Source: Deinococcus sp. KSM4-11 (GTDB lineage: Bacteria; Deinococcota; Deinococci; Deinococcales; Deinococcaceae). Taken from it: a stretch of 64,000 nucleotides of DNA. The notes under the pieces are model-generated. The model saw only the letters and a list, made by a program, of their open reading frames with translations, made no database searches and was not told where the DNA came from. The position numbers and the translations under genes are program-made. Position 1 is the first letter of the stretch. Every line of letters begins with the position of its first letter. The stretch covers positions 62,001-126,000 of the forward strand of contig NZ_SSNX01000007.1 of NCBI RefSeq assembly GCF_004801415.1, read 5' to 3'. Shown here piece by piece: positions 19,292 through 27,669 of this stretch.

Positions 19292-20569
19292 TCACGGGAC
19301 CCACGTCCAGCCCTGCCCCTCGCTCAGCCGCAGCACGCGGCGCAGGTGATCGAGGTGGGCGGTGCTCCACTCGGCCTTGTCCTCGACCTCTGCCTGAAGG
19401 CCGTCCACGTAGCCCAGCGCCCGGAACAGTTCTCCGCAGACCAGGGCGTCCGCGTACAGGGATCGCAGGTCGTCCAGGGGCGCCAGGTCGGCCCATTCCT
19501 GCAGGTAGACGTCGCGCGCGGCGGCTAGGGCCTCCGGCGGCGGATCGACCTGCCAGGGGAAGAAATACGCCGGGTTCACGTCCAGGAAGGGATGCGTGGC
19601 GCACACGTCGGACCAGTCGAGCAGCGTGAAGCCGCCGTTCCGTGTGGTCACGTTCCCGCCGTGCAGATCGCCGTGCCCCAGCGTGCGCGGGAGCGGATCC
19701 TCGCTCAGGCGGGTCAGGGTGGCGTCCAGGTGCGGCTGCAGGGCACGCAGCCGCAGCGTCTCGTCGGGGGTGAAGCCGCCCTCCTGGCCGGTCAGCAGCA
19801 CCTTCTCGGAGAGCAGGCGGTTCAGCCAGGATCGGACGTACTCCGGCCCCCGGGTGCGCAGGGATAGCGTGGACAGCAGGGGCGAGCTGGCCCGCTGGAG
19901 CCGCGCCACCTGGGTCATCAGGGCGTTCAGGTCGGGCGCCTCGCTGACTTCCCTTCCGGCGTCGTCCAGCAGCAGGAAGCCGCGCGCCGTGTCGGCGGCC
20001 AGCACGGGCGGCGCGGCTCCCGGAAGGTCGCGGGCCAGCACGGGCGTGACCTCGACCTCCCGCCTGAAGAAGGCGGGCACGGCCTTGAAGTACACGGGGC
20101 CGCTGCCGGTGGGCACGCGCCACAGGGCGCTGATCTGCCAGTGCTTCAGCACGACCGGCTCGTCCGTGCGTGGCCGATCCTGCGCCGCAAGTTCCGCGTC
20201 CACCCAGGCGAGCGCGTCGGCGAACCAGCCCGGCTGCATCCACGGCACGCTCCGGAGCGGTGCGCGGGCGGTCTGAAGCCAGGGCTGCGCGTGCTGCGGC
20301 AGTTCGGCGCCGGGTTGCCAGTCTGGCACTGTGCCTGGCCACGCGTCGAGGTGCCACACGCTCTCGGTCTGCCGCACGCCGCCCTCCTCGCCCAGGGTCT
20401 TGAAGTGCAGGCGGCGCAGTGGCCAGCCGGCCAGGCCAGCGCCCACGGCGACCTCGGTGACGTTCGCGCCGAAATACGTGGTGTGGTCTGTGGTCAGGGT
20501 GTGCAGCGCCGCCTGTGCCCTGCGCGTAAACAGCAGGTGCAGCGTCGTCTCGCGGAGCGGCGTGCTCAT
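19292..20569 (-). CDS. Aminoglycoside-phosphotransferase-like kinase
   Basis: 425 residues. The C-terminal half carries the APH catalytic loop LGHGDLHGGNV and the metal-binding FTLLDWSD, and before it the helical lobe (FLLLDDAGREVSEAPDLNAL). The N-terminal about 150 residues are beta-rich with no clear family. Members of this superfamily phosphorylate small molecules such as sugars or choline; drug resistance should not be assumed. Monocistronic; converges on the nuclease gene (92-bp gap) and diverges from the HxlR gene. Confidence 0.8.
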   Translation of the reverse strand: MSTPLRETTLHLLFTRRAQAALHTLTTDHTTYFGANVTEVAVGAGLAGWPLRRLHFKTLGEEGGVRQTESVWHLDAWPGTVPDWQPGAELPQHAQPWLQTARAPLRSVPWMQPGWFADALAWVDAELAAQDRPRTDEPVVLKHWQISALWRVPTGSGPVYFKAVPAFFRREVEVTPVLARDLPGAAPPVLAADTARGFLLLDDAGREVSEAPDLNALMTQVARLQRASSPLLSTLSLRTRGPEYVRSWLNRLLSEKVLLTGQEGGFTPDETLRLRALQPHLDATLTRLSEDPLPRTLGHGDLHGGNVTTRNGGFTLLDWSDVCATHPFLDVNPAYFFPWQVDPPPEALAAARDVYLQEWADLAPLDDLRSLYADALVCGELFRALGYVDGLQAEVEDKAEWSTAHLDHLRRVLRLSEGQGWTWVP

Positions 20570-20670
20570 GCCCCCAGGGTGAAGGTGCGGGCGCTCGGGC
20601 GCATCGGCACAATGGCTGGGGTTGGCCGTCCCGAGTCACTCTCTTTCGGGAAGTAAGGCCGCGCACGTCC

Positions 20671-20676
20671 TATAGT
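20671..20676 (+). promoter_or_regulatory. -10 element for leaderless hxlR-type gene
   Basis: TATAGT six bases before the ATG at 20683; transcription would begin at or next to the start codon. Confidence 0.6.
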
Positions 20677-20682
20677 GCCGAC

Positions 20683-21090
20683 ATGGCGAATGTCGTGATG
20701 AACCGCCCGGTGGGCGAACCGTGGCCGAAAGCCACGCCGGAGATCGAGGCGCTGGTGCGCGAGATGATCGGCCGCGTGGCGGACAAGTGGACGCTGCTGA
20801 TCCTGGAGGTGCTGGAGGAGCACGGCACGCTGCGCTTCACGCAGGTGGGCGAGCGGGTGGGCGACATCAGCCAGAAGATGCTCACCAAGACCCTGCGGCA
20901 GATGGAGTTCGACGGCCTGCTGACCCGTACGGTGTACCCGGTGATCCCGCCCAAGGTCGAGTACGCCCTGACGCCGCTGGGCCTGAGCCTCAGCGAGGCG
21001 TTCTGCCCGGTATGGGAGTGGGCACAGCGGCACCACGCGCAGGTGATGGCCGCCCGTGAGACCTTCGGGTCGGCGCCGGGCGCGGAGTGA
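20683..21090 (+). CDS. HxlR-family winged-helix regulator
   Basis: 135 residues: VADKWTLLILEVLEEHGTLRFTQVGERVGDISQKMLTKTLRQMEFDGLLTRTVYPVIPPKVEYALTPLG-type core, whose KWTLLIL and PPKVEYALT blocks are signatures of HxlR. It lacks the Cys of redox-sensing members. First gene of a three-gene group with a small unknown protein and trpF; target unknown. Confidence 0.92.
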   Translation: MANVVMNRPVGEPWPKATPEIEALVREMIGRVADKWTLLILEVLEEHGTLRFTQVGERVGDISQKMLTKTLRQMEFDGLLTRTVYPVIPPKVEYALTPLGLSLSEAFCPVWEWAQRHHAQVMAARETFGSAPGAE

Positions 21091-21094
21091 CACC

Positions 21095-21346
21095 GTGAGC
21101 GACCGTGAACTGAATTTCGCGCAGGAACTCCTGGGAGGCCGCTCCTGGCGCGACGTGCCCGACGCCGAGGTTCTGGCGGGAGCGGAGCGGCTGCTCGGCG
21201 GCTGGATGGCCGGTGAGACGCGCATGGAACGCCCGAAACTGTACGACCACTACGCGCTGCTGCTGCTGGCGCTGACCCGGCAGGTACGCGCCCTGGAAAC
21301 GCGCGTGGCGGAACTCGAAGCGTCGGCCCCAGGCACCCGTTCATGA
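21095..21346 (+). CDS. Small unknown protein between hxlR-type gene and trpF
   Basis: 83 residues from a GTG 4 bases after the regulator stop; the frame also runs upstream inside the regulator but the GTG at 21095 gives a compact helical protein. It ends with a heptad-like helix ([24 protein letters not shown]), so possible oligomerisation. The stop overlaps trpF start by ATGA. No family recognised. Confidence 0.75.
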   Translation: MSDRELNFAQELLGGRSWRDVPDAEVLAGAERLLGGWMAGETRMERPKLYDHYALLLLALTRQVRALETRVAELEASAPGTRS

Positions 21347-21981
21347 TCCGCATCAAGGTCTGCGGCACCACGTCGGTGCACGACGCCGTGCTGGCCGCCG
21401 AGGCGGGGGCGGACGCCCTGGGCTTCATCTTCGCGCCCGTCAGCAAACGCCTCGTGACACCGCTGGTGGCGCGCGAGGCGGGCCTGAGCGTCGGGCCGGC
21501 GGTGGCGCGGGTGGGCGTCTTCATGAACCAGGGCCTGGACGACGTACTCCGCACGGCCGAGGCGGCGCGCGTCTCCGCCGTGCAGATGCACGGCCCGCTG
21601 TCCAGGCTTTACGTGGAGGGGGTTGCCACGTATTATCCCGTTCTGCGCGTCGTGCGCCCCGCCGATCTGGCGGCGGAGGCCGACGTGTGGACGGGCGTGC
21701 CCGGCGTCACCCTGATGCTGGACGCGCCCGAACCCGGCGGCGGCGTGCCGCTCGACTGGGCCGCGCTGCGCCCGCACTTTCCACCCGGCACATGGCTGGC
21801 CGGGGGCCTGGGGCCGGCGAACGTGGGGGCCGCCATCCGCGAGCTGAGGCCGGCGGTGGTGGACGCCGTGAGTCGCCTGGAACGCTCACCCGGCGTGAAG
21901 GATGAAGCTGCCGTGCGCGCCTTTGTGCAGGCCGTCCGGACGGCCGATCGGAACCCCGAACCCGAGAGTTATCCACAGTGA
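21343..21981 (+). CDS. trpF: Phosphoribosylanthranilate isomerase
   Basis: 212 residues, a TIM barrel of normal length. [26 protein letters not shown] at the N-terminus contains the catalytic Cys; SAVQMHG and a late Asp ([10 protein letters not shown]) match the second catalytic region. GGLGPANV and [15 protein letters not shown] form the phosphate-binding C-terminus (usual form VDVSSGVE). Third step of tryptophan synthesis. No other trp genes nearby. A DnaA box overlaps its last codons. Confidence 0.93.
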   Translation: MIRIKVCGTTSVHDAVLAAEAGADALGFIFAPVSKRLVTPLVAREAGLSVGPAVARVGVFMNQGLDDVLRTAEAARVSAVQMHGPLSRLYVEGVATYYPVLRVVRPADLAAEADVWTGVPGVTLMLDAPEPGGGVPLDWAALRPHFPPGTWLAGGLGPANVGAAIRELRPAVVDAVSRLERSPGVKDEAAVRAFVQAVRTADRNPEPESYPQ

Positions 21982-22137
21982 AACGCGGGCCTGTGGATAA
22001 CTCCGGAAGCTGTGGAACGCTACCAGTCAAGGGCACTGGATGCCGTGCAGGACGGCATCCAGTGCCCGTCGGAAGGGGTGGCTTCGCCCGGTTCTCCACA
22101 GCTTATCCACAGGCATTGTGGATAAGCCTGTGGATAA
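21969..22137. other. Cluster of five exact DnaA boxes
   Basis: Exact nine-base DnaA boxes: TTATCCACA at 21969-21977 and 22103-22111 (plus) and TGTGGATAA at 21992-22000, 22117-22125 and 22129-22137 (minus). A one-mismatch box (TTCTCCACA) lies at 22092-22100. The boxes flank a perfect inverted repeat. No dnaA, dnaN, parA or gyrB gene is in the window, so this may be a DnaA-titrating or reactivating locus, a secondary origin, or a DnaA-regulated promoter. Confidence 0.85.
22031..22067. repeat. Perfect 16-bp inverted repeat inside DnaA-box cluster
   Basis: Arms 22031-22046 and 22052-22067 are exact reverse complements with a 5-base spacer (GCAGG). No U-run follows on either strand, yet it sits at the convergent ends of trpF and the metalloenzyme gene, so it could be a U-less terminator or a cruciform-prone element. 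Confidence 0.9.
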
Positions 22138-22162
22138 CTTCAGCCCCGAAAGGTGCCCTCGG

Positions 22163-23035
22163 TTAAAATTCTGCGTTCTCCACGATCTCCATCCCGAACC
22201 ACCCTGCGATGACCGTGCCACCCTCCACCACCGTGTCGGGCGACCCGAGTTCCACGCCCGAACCGCAGAAGGGTACGCGCGCCACGGTATGCCCCTTGAC
22301 CCGCAGATCTTCCAGGTTCCCATGATCGGAACTCAGTACCACCCGCGCGCCCGCCTCCAGCAGGCCGGTCAGCAGCGCGTCCACCCGGCGCAGGTAGGCC
22401 CGCCCGGCGGCCAGCACCTCCGGCCGCAGCGGAGCGGCGCCCTCATGGCCCAGCAGGTCACTGAACCACAGGTCGAGGGTGATGAGGTCGTACGCTGGCG
22501 CTGCACCTGCCAGGGCTGTCCCGAGCCGCGTCACGTCATCCAGCGGCTGGACGGGCTCCCACGGCGTGCGGAAATTCAGGCCCAGCGTGGCCCCCACCCC
22601 CGGCACGCCCGGTGGATTCAGCTCCGCGCCCGCCGCCTGGAACGAGAAGGGAAAGCAGCCCACGCGGTTGCGGCGCGGCCCCGCGGCCTGCGCCTCGAAG
22701 TACGCGGGCACATAGTGGTTCGCCAGCGCGATGCGCGCGCCCGCCTGGGCCAGCTGCACAGGCAGCGACCGCTCCCGCAGCAGCTTCTGGAGCGTGGGGC
22801 CGGGGTGCGGCCCGTAATGCTCGCCCATCAGGGCCACGGCGTCCGTGCCGGTCAGCCAGCAGGCCTGGCCGGTACCGGACTGCGGCAGGCCCGGCACATC
22901 CAGCGTCGCGTCCAGCGCCCGCCCGGCATCCACCAGGGGCCGCAGCGTGGGCAGGTGCTGCTCCCACACACTGCCCGGCGGGGCATCCAGCGGGTGGCCG
23001 ACGCCGTCCAGCGCCAGCCACACGATGCCACTCAC
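22163..23035 (-). CDS. Alkaline-phosphatase-superfamily metalloenzyme (phosphomutase-like)
   Basis: 290 residues. LALDGVG at the N-terminus supplies the first metal Asp; [11 protein letters not shown] the nucleophile region (Thr in GTGQ); SSDHGNLED near the C-terminus the metal-binding DHG motif, as in cofactor-independent phosphoglycerate mutase and phosphopentomutase. It is much shorter than iPGM (about 510), so the insert domain is reduced. A GTG start with GGAG 9-12 bases upstream is supported. Substrate unknown. Confidence 0.8.
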   Translation of the reverse strand: MSGIVWLALDGVGHPLDAPPGSVWEQHLPTLRPLVDAGRALDATLDVPGLPQSGTGQACWLTGTDAVALMGEHYGPHPGPTLQKLLRERSLPVQLAQAGARIALANHYVPAYFEAQAAGPRRNRVGCFPFSFQAAGAELNPPGVPGVGATLGLNFRTPWEPVQPLDDVTRLGTALAGAAPAYDLITLDLWFSDLLGHEGAAPLRPEVLAAGRAYLRRVDALLTGLLEAGARVVLSSDHGNLEDLRVKGHTVARVPFCGSGVELGSPDTVVEGGTVIAGWFGMEIVENAEF

Positions 23036-23080
23036 ACGCGCCGCTCCACCGGCGCAGCATAGCCCGCGGTTCCGGAACGC

Positions 23081-23485
23081 TCAGTGGCCCGTGTCGCTCC
23101 CAGGCAGCCACGCGAACACGTCAACTGGCGTGCCGTCGGGGTCGGTCACCGTCAGGTACCGCTGGCCCCACGGCGCATCGAAGGGTTCTGGTACGGCGTA
23201 CCCGGCGGCGCGCAGGCGGGCGGCCACGTCATCGACCCCGGCAGGCGACGGGGCCTGCACGCCCGCCCCGATCCGGCCCGTCCCGCTGGGCGGCGTCCAT
23301 TCGGGGCTCAGGTCACGCAGCAGCGCCTCGCTGTCCCACGCGATCCGCAGGCCGTCCACCTCGATCTCCACGTGGCCTTCGACCGGGATGTCCTGCGGAA
23401 TGGGCAGGCCCAGCAGCCGGTAGAACGCCAGCGCCCGCTCCATGTCCGAGACGGTGAACCCGATGTAATTGAGCTTCATGGTCAT
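23081..23485 (-). CDS. VOC (glyoxalase-like) protein
   Basis: 134 residues with the paired beta-alpha-beta-beta-beta modules: [26 protein letters not shown] at the start and [19 protein letters not shown] at the end. Metal ligands are not evident at all expected sites, so resistance-type binding or isomerase functions are open. The ATG overlaps the stop of alkA-like (ATGA). Last gene of VOC-AlkA-VOC. Confidence 0.88.
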   Translation of the reverse strand: MTMKLNYIGFTVSDMERALAFYRLLGLPIPQDIPVEGHVEIEVDGLRIAWDSEALLRDLSPEWTPPSGTGRIGAGVQAPSPAGVDDVAARLRAAGYAVPEPFDAPWGQRYLTVTDPDGTPVDVFAWLPGSDTGH

Positions 23486-24396
23486 GCGGCACTCTCCTGG
23501 TGCGGGATCAGGGCGCTGCGGCTGCGCAGGTAGATGGCCCAGTGGCCCTGCTGGTCGCCGTAGCGGTCGGCGAGCGTCCACAGCTCCTGCGGGGTCAGGT
23601 CACCGTACACCGGCCGGGCCGCGCGCCGCAGTTCCTGCAGGAAGGCGCTGTCCGGCGCGGCCACCCGCAGGCGTTCCACGCGCCCCAGGCCGCGCAGCAG
23701 GATGAACAGCGCGCTCCACTCCCCGATGCCGTGGATGCCCAGCAGCCAGTTCCTCACCTCGTCGTACGGCGCGGCGACCAGATCGGCGGTTCGGACACCC
23801 TGAAAGGCCTGCGTGACGGCGTGCAGGGCGCGGGACTTGCGCTCGTTCGGCACCAGGGCATGGACGTCCGATTCGCTCAGGTCAGCCAGGTCGGCGGGTT
23901 CCGGAAAGGCCGGGTGATCCTCCCACGCGCCGCCGTGCGCGACGGCCAGCGCGAGCTTCATGTGCCGCGCCTGCGCCAGCGGTTGCCGCTGCGTGAGGAT
24001 CGCCCAGCACGCCACCTCGAAGGGTGTCAGGAAGCGCGGCTGGTGAAAGCCATGCAGTTCCTTCAGCACAGGCCGGAACGCCTCATCTCTGTCGGCCAGC
24101 GCGGAGAAGGGCGCCAGGTCGACGTCCGTCGCCAGGAAGAACGCGATCCGATCCCGCAGTGCTCGCACCTGTGCTCCGTCCAGCGGGCGTTCCGGGTGGA
24201 GGGTCAGGTTCAGCCCTTCCGTGTTCCGCCGCACCACGAACCCCACCGTCTGCCCATCCAGGCGCGTCGCCTTCCGCAGCTCGCCGCCCGTGCCCTGTTC
24301 GCCCTGCATGGGCGGGAAGCCGGTCAGGAAGGTCAGTGTCTTCTGGAAGTCGAAAGGCGGCGTGACCGGCAGCACCACTGACACCGCCCTGCTCAT
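23482..24396 (-). CDS. DNA-3-methyladenine glycosylase (AlkA-like, HhH-GPD)
   Basis: 304 residues. The helix-hairpin-helix LLGIHGIGEWSALFILLRGLG is followed by the catalytic Asp region RVAAPDSAFL, as in AlkA. The preceding FEVACWAILTQRQPLAQA is the typical first HhH-domain helix. It excises alkylated bases to start base excision repair. No iron-sulfur Cys cluster. Overlaps both neighbouring VOC genes by 4 bp, so all three are cotranscribed. Confidence 0.9.
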   Translation of the reverse strand: MSRAVSVVLPVTPPFDFQKTLTFLTGFPPMQGEQGTGGELRKATRLDGQTVGFVVRRNTEGLNLTLHPERPLDGAQVRALRDRIAFFLATDVDLAPFSALADRDEAFRPVLKELHGFHQPRFLTPFEVACWAILTQRQPLAQARHMKLALAVAHGGAWEDHPAFPEPADLADLSESDVHALVPNERKSRALHAVTQAFQGVRTADLVAAPYDEVRNWLLGIHGIGEWSALFILLRGLGRVERLRVAAPDSAFLQELRRAARPVYGDLTPQELWTLADRYGDQQGHWAIYLRSRSALIPHQESAA

Positions 24397-24746
24397 ACCG
24401 GTTCCTGCCAGAAGCCGAGCTGGTGCCCGTCCGGCGACTGCACCGTGAACGTCCGCCCGAAGGGCATGTCATGGAGCGGCTCGCTGACCGTCGCGCCGCG
24501 CGCCACCACCTGATCATGGAACGCCTGGAGGTCCGGCACCGTGAAGTACACGGTCACGCCGGTGCCCAGCGGCGGCGTCAGTCCCCCGGTGCTCCGCAGG
24601 GCCAGCCCGGCGCCGCCCGCCTGCACGAAGGCCGTCGCGCCCGGACGGGTTTCAGTCGCCTCGAAGTCCAGCACGTCCGTGAAGAAGGCCAGGGCGGCGG
24701 CGTAATCGGCGGTATGCAGTGTCACGAACGACAGGTTTGTCTTCAT
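24393..24746 (-). CDS. VOC (glyoxalase/bleomycin-resistance-like) protein
   Basis: 117 residues: FVTLHTADYAAALAFFTDVLDFE opening, VTVYFTVPDLQAFHDQVVARGATV middle and a closing FGRTFTVQSPDGHQLGFWQ. Two beta-alpha modules, one domain. First gene of the VOC-AlkA-VOC unit and preceded by a perfect 12-bp palindrome. Substrate unknown. Confidence 0.88.
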   Translation of the reverse strand: MKTNLSFVTLHTADYAAALAFFTDVLDFEATETRPGATAFVQAGGAGLALRSTGGLTPPLGTGVTVYFTVPDLQAFHDQVVARGATVSEPLHDMPFGRTFTVQSPDGHQLGFWQEPV

Positions 24747-24761
24747 GCCCCCATGGTGCCG

Positions 24762-24773
24762 GTCACTAGTGAC
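24762..24773. promoter_or_regulatory. 12-bp palindrome GTCACTAGTGAC
   Basis: A perfect palindrome in the 36-bp gap between the WYL regulator stop and the VOC ATG, 15 bases before the start codon. This is a good place for a repressor; the WYL regulator just upstream is an obvious candidate but unproven. Confidence 0.5.
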
Positions 24774-24782
24774 AGCCCTATG

Positions 24783-25715
24783 TCAGGAGTGCGCTCGGGA
24801 AGGCTCCAGCATTCCCCGCGCCTCCGCCCGCACCGCTTCCACCAGTGCCGGGGGTTCCAGTACCCGCACGCCTGCGCCCCACGACAGCACCCAGCCCAGA
24901 ATGTCGCGGATATCGCGCACCCTCAGCGTCAGCTCCAGCCCCCGCGGCGTGGGCCGTGCCGCCGTCTGGTAGAAGCTCGGCCGTTCGCGCAGGGGACGCT
25001 CCAGCCCCGCGTCGAACCGCAGGCGAACCGTCACGTTCCGGCCTTCCCGCTGGGGTTCGGGGCCGGTGTGCCAGCCGGGATCACGCTCGAAGGTGTCGGG
25101 TCGAACGTGCAGGTCATCCATGCGGCTCAGCCGGAAGGTCCGCCGATCCGCGCGCGCCGGGTCGAAGGCCCCCAGCAGCCACGCGCCGTACAGGAAGACC
25201 AGCGACAGCGGATACACGCGCCGGCGTTCCGGAGGGGCACTCGGTTTGAAGTACGTGAACTCCACCACCCGGCCCGCCAGCACCGCGCCCCGCAACACCC
25301 ACAGCGCCTCCGCGTCCCCATCGTCCTGGACGGGCAGCACCCGTAGGTTCGCGCGCAGGGCCGCGACCTCCTCTCGCCGGCCCTCCGGCAGGGCCGCCGT
25401 GAGTTTCTTCAGGGCGGAGTCCGCCGCGCCCGCGTACTCCGTATCGAAGGCGGCGCGCATGGCGTCCGCGCCCAGCGAGAGCATCACGGCCTCGGGCACG
25501 CTCAGGTGCAGGGGCGGCAGGAAGTAGCCCGGCATCAGCGCGTAGCCCCGGCCCGGCACACTCAGCACCGGCACGCCCGCCTCGTTCAGCGCCAGCACGT
25601 CGCGGTACACGGTGCGCTCACTGATGCCGAACTGCCGCGCCAGGGCGGCCGCGGTCGCCCACTCGCGGCCCTGGAGTTCCAGCACCACGGCCAGCAGGCG
25701 ATCCGTGCGGTTCAT
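24783..25715 (-). CDS. YafY-type transcriptional regulator (HTH + WYL)
   Basis: 310 residues: HTH_11-type winged helix (RTDRLLAVVLELQGREWATAAALARQFGISERTVYRDVLALNEAGVPV) and a WYL domain (VVEFTYFKPSAPPERRRVYPLSLVFLYGAWLLGAFDPARADRRTFRLSRM, with Tyr-Gly-Ala-Trp-Leu in place of WYL). WYL domains sense nucleic acids or small ligands, sometimes in DNA damage control. It sits 4 bp after the permease gene and before the alkA unit, so it may be co-transcribed with the transporter. Confidence 0.9.
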   Translation of the reverse strand: MNRTDRLLAVVLELQGREWATAAALARQFGISERTVYRDVLALNEAGVPVLSVPGRGYALMPGYFLPPLHLSVPEAVMLSLGADAMRAAFDTEYAGAADSALKKLTAALPEGRREEVAALRANLRVLPVQDDGDAEALWVLRGAVLAGRVVEFTYFKPSAPPERRRVYPLSLVFLYGAWLLGAFDPARADRRTFRLSRMDDLHVRPDTFERDPGWHTGPEPQREGRNVTVRLRFDAGLERPLRERPSFYQTAARPTPRGLELTLRVRDIRDILGWVLSWGAGVRVLEPPALVEAVRAEARGMLEPSRAHS

Positions 25716-25719
25716 GCGC

Positions 25720-26583
25720 CTAGCGGGTGTTCCTCGGGTCGAACACGTCCCGCAGGCCGTCCCCGAGCAGGTTGAAGGCCAGCACGGTCAGCAGGATGGC
25801 GATGGCAGGTGTGCTCGACGCCCACGGGGCCGGCCCGATGTAGTTGCGCGTCTCGCTGACCATCGCGCCCCACTCGGGCGTGGGAGGCTGCGCGCCGAAG
25901 CCGATGAAGCCCAGTCCGGCGGCGGTCAGGATGGCGCTGCCCACGTCGAAACTGCCCTGCACCAGCAGTGGGGCCAGGGCATTGGGCAGCAGGTGCCGCA
26001 GCGCGATCCGGGACTGGCTGCTGCCCAGGGCGCGGGCGGCCTCCACGAACTCGCGCTCGCGCAGGGCCAGCACCTGCGCGCGGATGAGTCTCGCGTAGGT
26101 GGGCCACGACACCAGCGCCACGGCGATCATTACGTTCGTCAGGCTGGGTCCCAGCGCCGCCGAGATGGCCATGGCCAGGATCAGGCTGGGGAAGGCCAGG
26201 AAGATGTCCGTGACGCGCATCAGGGCCTCGTCGGTCCAGCCGCCGCGCAGGCCTGCGAGGAGACCGACCGCAGACCCGATCAGCAGCGAGGCGAGCATGA
26301 CGCTCACGCCCAGGCCCAGCGAGATGCGCGCTCCGTTCAGGACGCGGGCCAGCACGTCCCGCCCGAGCTGATCCGTGCCCAGGGCGTGCGTGCCCGACGG
26401 TGCCTGGAGGCGGGCGCCGAGGTTCTGCGCGCTGGGATCGCCAGTCAGCGCGGGGCCGATCAGGGCCGCGACCACCAGCAGCACCAGCAGTACCAGCCCG
26501 ATCATCGCGCCCGGATTGCGCCGGAAGCGCCGCCAGTTCGCGTTCCCGGCCGCGGCCGGCAGGGGAGAGGTCGCGGCCGTCAC
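25720..26583 (-). CDS. ABC transporter permease (DppC-like)
   Basis: 287 residues with five or six transmembrane helices and the EAA-type loop EFVEAARALGSSQSRIALRHLLPNALAPLL. N-terminal GNANWRRFRRNPGAMIGLVLL is typical of DppC/OppC. The GTG at 26583 overlaps the DppB stop (GTGA). Acts with the DppB-like partner and the binding protein; no ATPase genes follow. Confidence 0.93.
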   Translation of the reverse strand: MTAATSPLPAAAGNANWRRFRRNPGAMIGLVLLVLLVVAALIGPALTGDPSAQNLGARLQAPSGTHALGTDQLGRDVLARVLNGARISLGLGVSVMLASLLIGSAVGLLAGLRGGWTDEALMRVTDIFLAFPSLILAMAISAALGPSLTNVMIAVALVSWPTYARLIRAQVLALREREFVEAARALGSSQSRIALRHLLPNALAPLLVQGSFDVGSAILTAAGLGFIGFGAQPPTPEWGAMVSETRNYIGPAPWASSTPAIAILLTVLAFNLLGDGLRDVFDPRNTR

Positions 26584-27587
26584 GAGAAGCTGATCCTCGG
26601 GTCGAAGAACGCGTACAGCAAATCGACCAGCAGGTTCACGACCGAATACGCCAGCCCCGCGATCAGCGTGACGCCCATGACCGCCGGGAAATCCAGGCTG
26701 ATGGCCGAGGTCGTGGCGTACCCGCCGATGCCCGGCCACGAGAAGATCGTCTCGGTCAGCACCGCGCCTGTGAGCAGCGACCCGAACAGGCTGCCCAGCA
26801 CCGTCAGGATCGGCAGCGAGGCGTTGCGCATGGCGTGCTGCCCGATCACCCGCGCCCTGGTCAGGCCCTTGGCCCGCGCCGTGCGGATGTAATCCTGGGA
26901 CAGCACCTCCAGTAGGGCGCTGCGGGTCATGCGGGTCAGCAGCGCCGCCGAGTACATGCCCAGCACCAGCCCCGGCAGGATCAGGTGCCGCAGCGCGTCC
27001 ACGAACACCTCCCGGTCACCCACCAACAGCGAATCGATGGTCACCAGCCCGGTCTTCACCGGCGGCGGCAGCGAGTACGCGTCCAGCCGGCCCGGTCCCG
27101 GCAACCAGCCCAGCTTCTCGTGGAACACGTTCAGCGCCAGGATCGCCAGCCAGTACACGGGCGTCGCCCCGCCCAGCAGCGCGAAGGTCCGCGCCACCAG
27201 ATCCGGCCAGCGGCCCTGCGTGAGCGCCGCCACCACGCCCAGCGGCAGGCCGATTACCAGGGCGAAGACCACCGCGCCCAGCGTGAGCTCCAGCGTGGCC
27301 GGGAAGAACTGCCGCAGATCCGACGTGATCGGGTTCTGCGTCCGCAGCGACGCCCCCATGTCCCCCTGCGCCAGCCGGGCCATGTAAATGCCGTACTGCA
27401 CCGCCAGCGGCCGGTCCAGCCCGTTCCGAACCCGGAAGGCCTGGAGCTGTTCTTCACGAGCATTGTTGCCCAGCGCCGCCGCCGCCGGGTCGGCCGGCAG
27501 GGCGTGCGAGATCACGAACGCGGCCAGCGTCACGCCCCACAGCACAAAGACCATCAGCGCCACGCGCCGCACGATGTAAACGAGCAA
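26580..27587 (-). CDS. ABC transporter permease (DppB-like)
   Basis: 335 residues, six transmembrane helices, opening VYIVRRVALMVFVLWGVTLAAFVISHALPADPA as in DppB/OppB, and cytoplasmic loop QDYIRTARAKGLTRARVIGQHAMRNASLPILT. Starts with TTG at 27587; the AAGGAG seven bases upstream decides this start. It lies 82 bp after the binding-protein gene. Confidence 0.93.
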   Translation of the reverse strand: MLVYIVRRVALMVFVLWGVTLAAFVISHALPADPAAAALGNNAREEQLQAFRVRNGLDRPLAVQYGIYMARLAQGDMGASLRTQNPITSDLRQFFPATLELTLGAVVFALVIGLPLGVVAALTQGRWPDLVARTFALLGGATPVYWLAILALNVFHEKLGWLPGPGRLDAYSLPPPVKTGLVTIDSLLVGDREVFVDALRHLILPGLVLGMYSAALLTRMTRSALLEVLSQDYIRTARAKGLTRARVIGQHAMRNASLPILTVLGSLFGSLLTGAVLTETIFSWPGIGGYATTSAISLDFPAVMGVTLIAGLAYSVVNLLVDLLYAFFDPRISFS

Positions 27588-27669
27588 AGGGGCTCCTTAT
27601 GGGTGGGTGGAGCTGCGCCAATCCCTCCGCCACGAACGCGACGGAGGAATCGACGCCACCCGGCCCGCG

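Noticed and set aside
22163..23049. Leaderless start of the metalloenzyme at 23049 next to TATGCT
   Set aside because: The GTG there is out of frame with the protein; the GTG at 23035 with a good SD is used instead.
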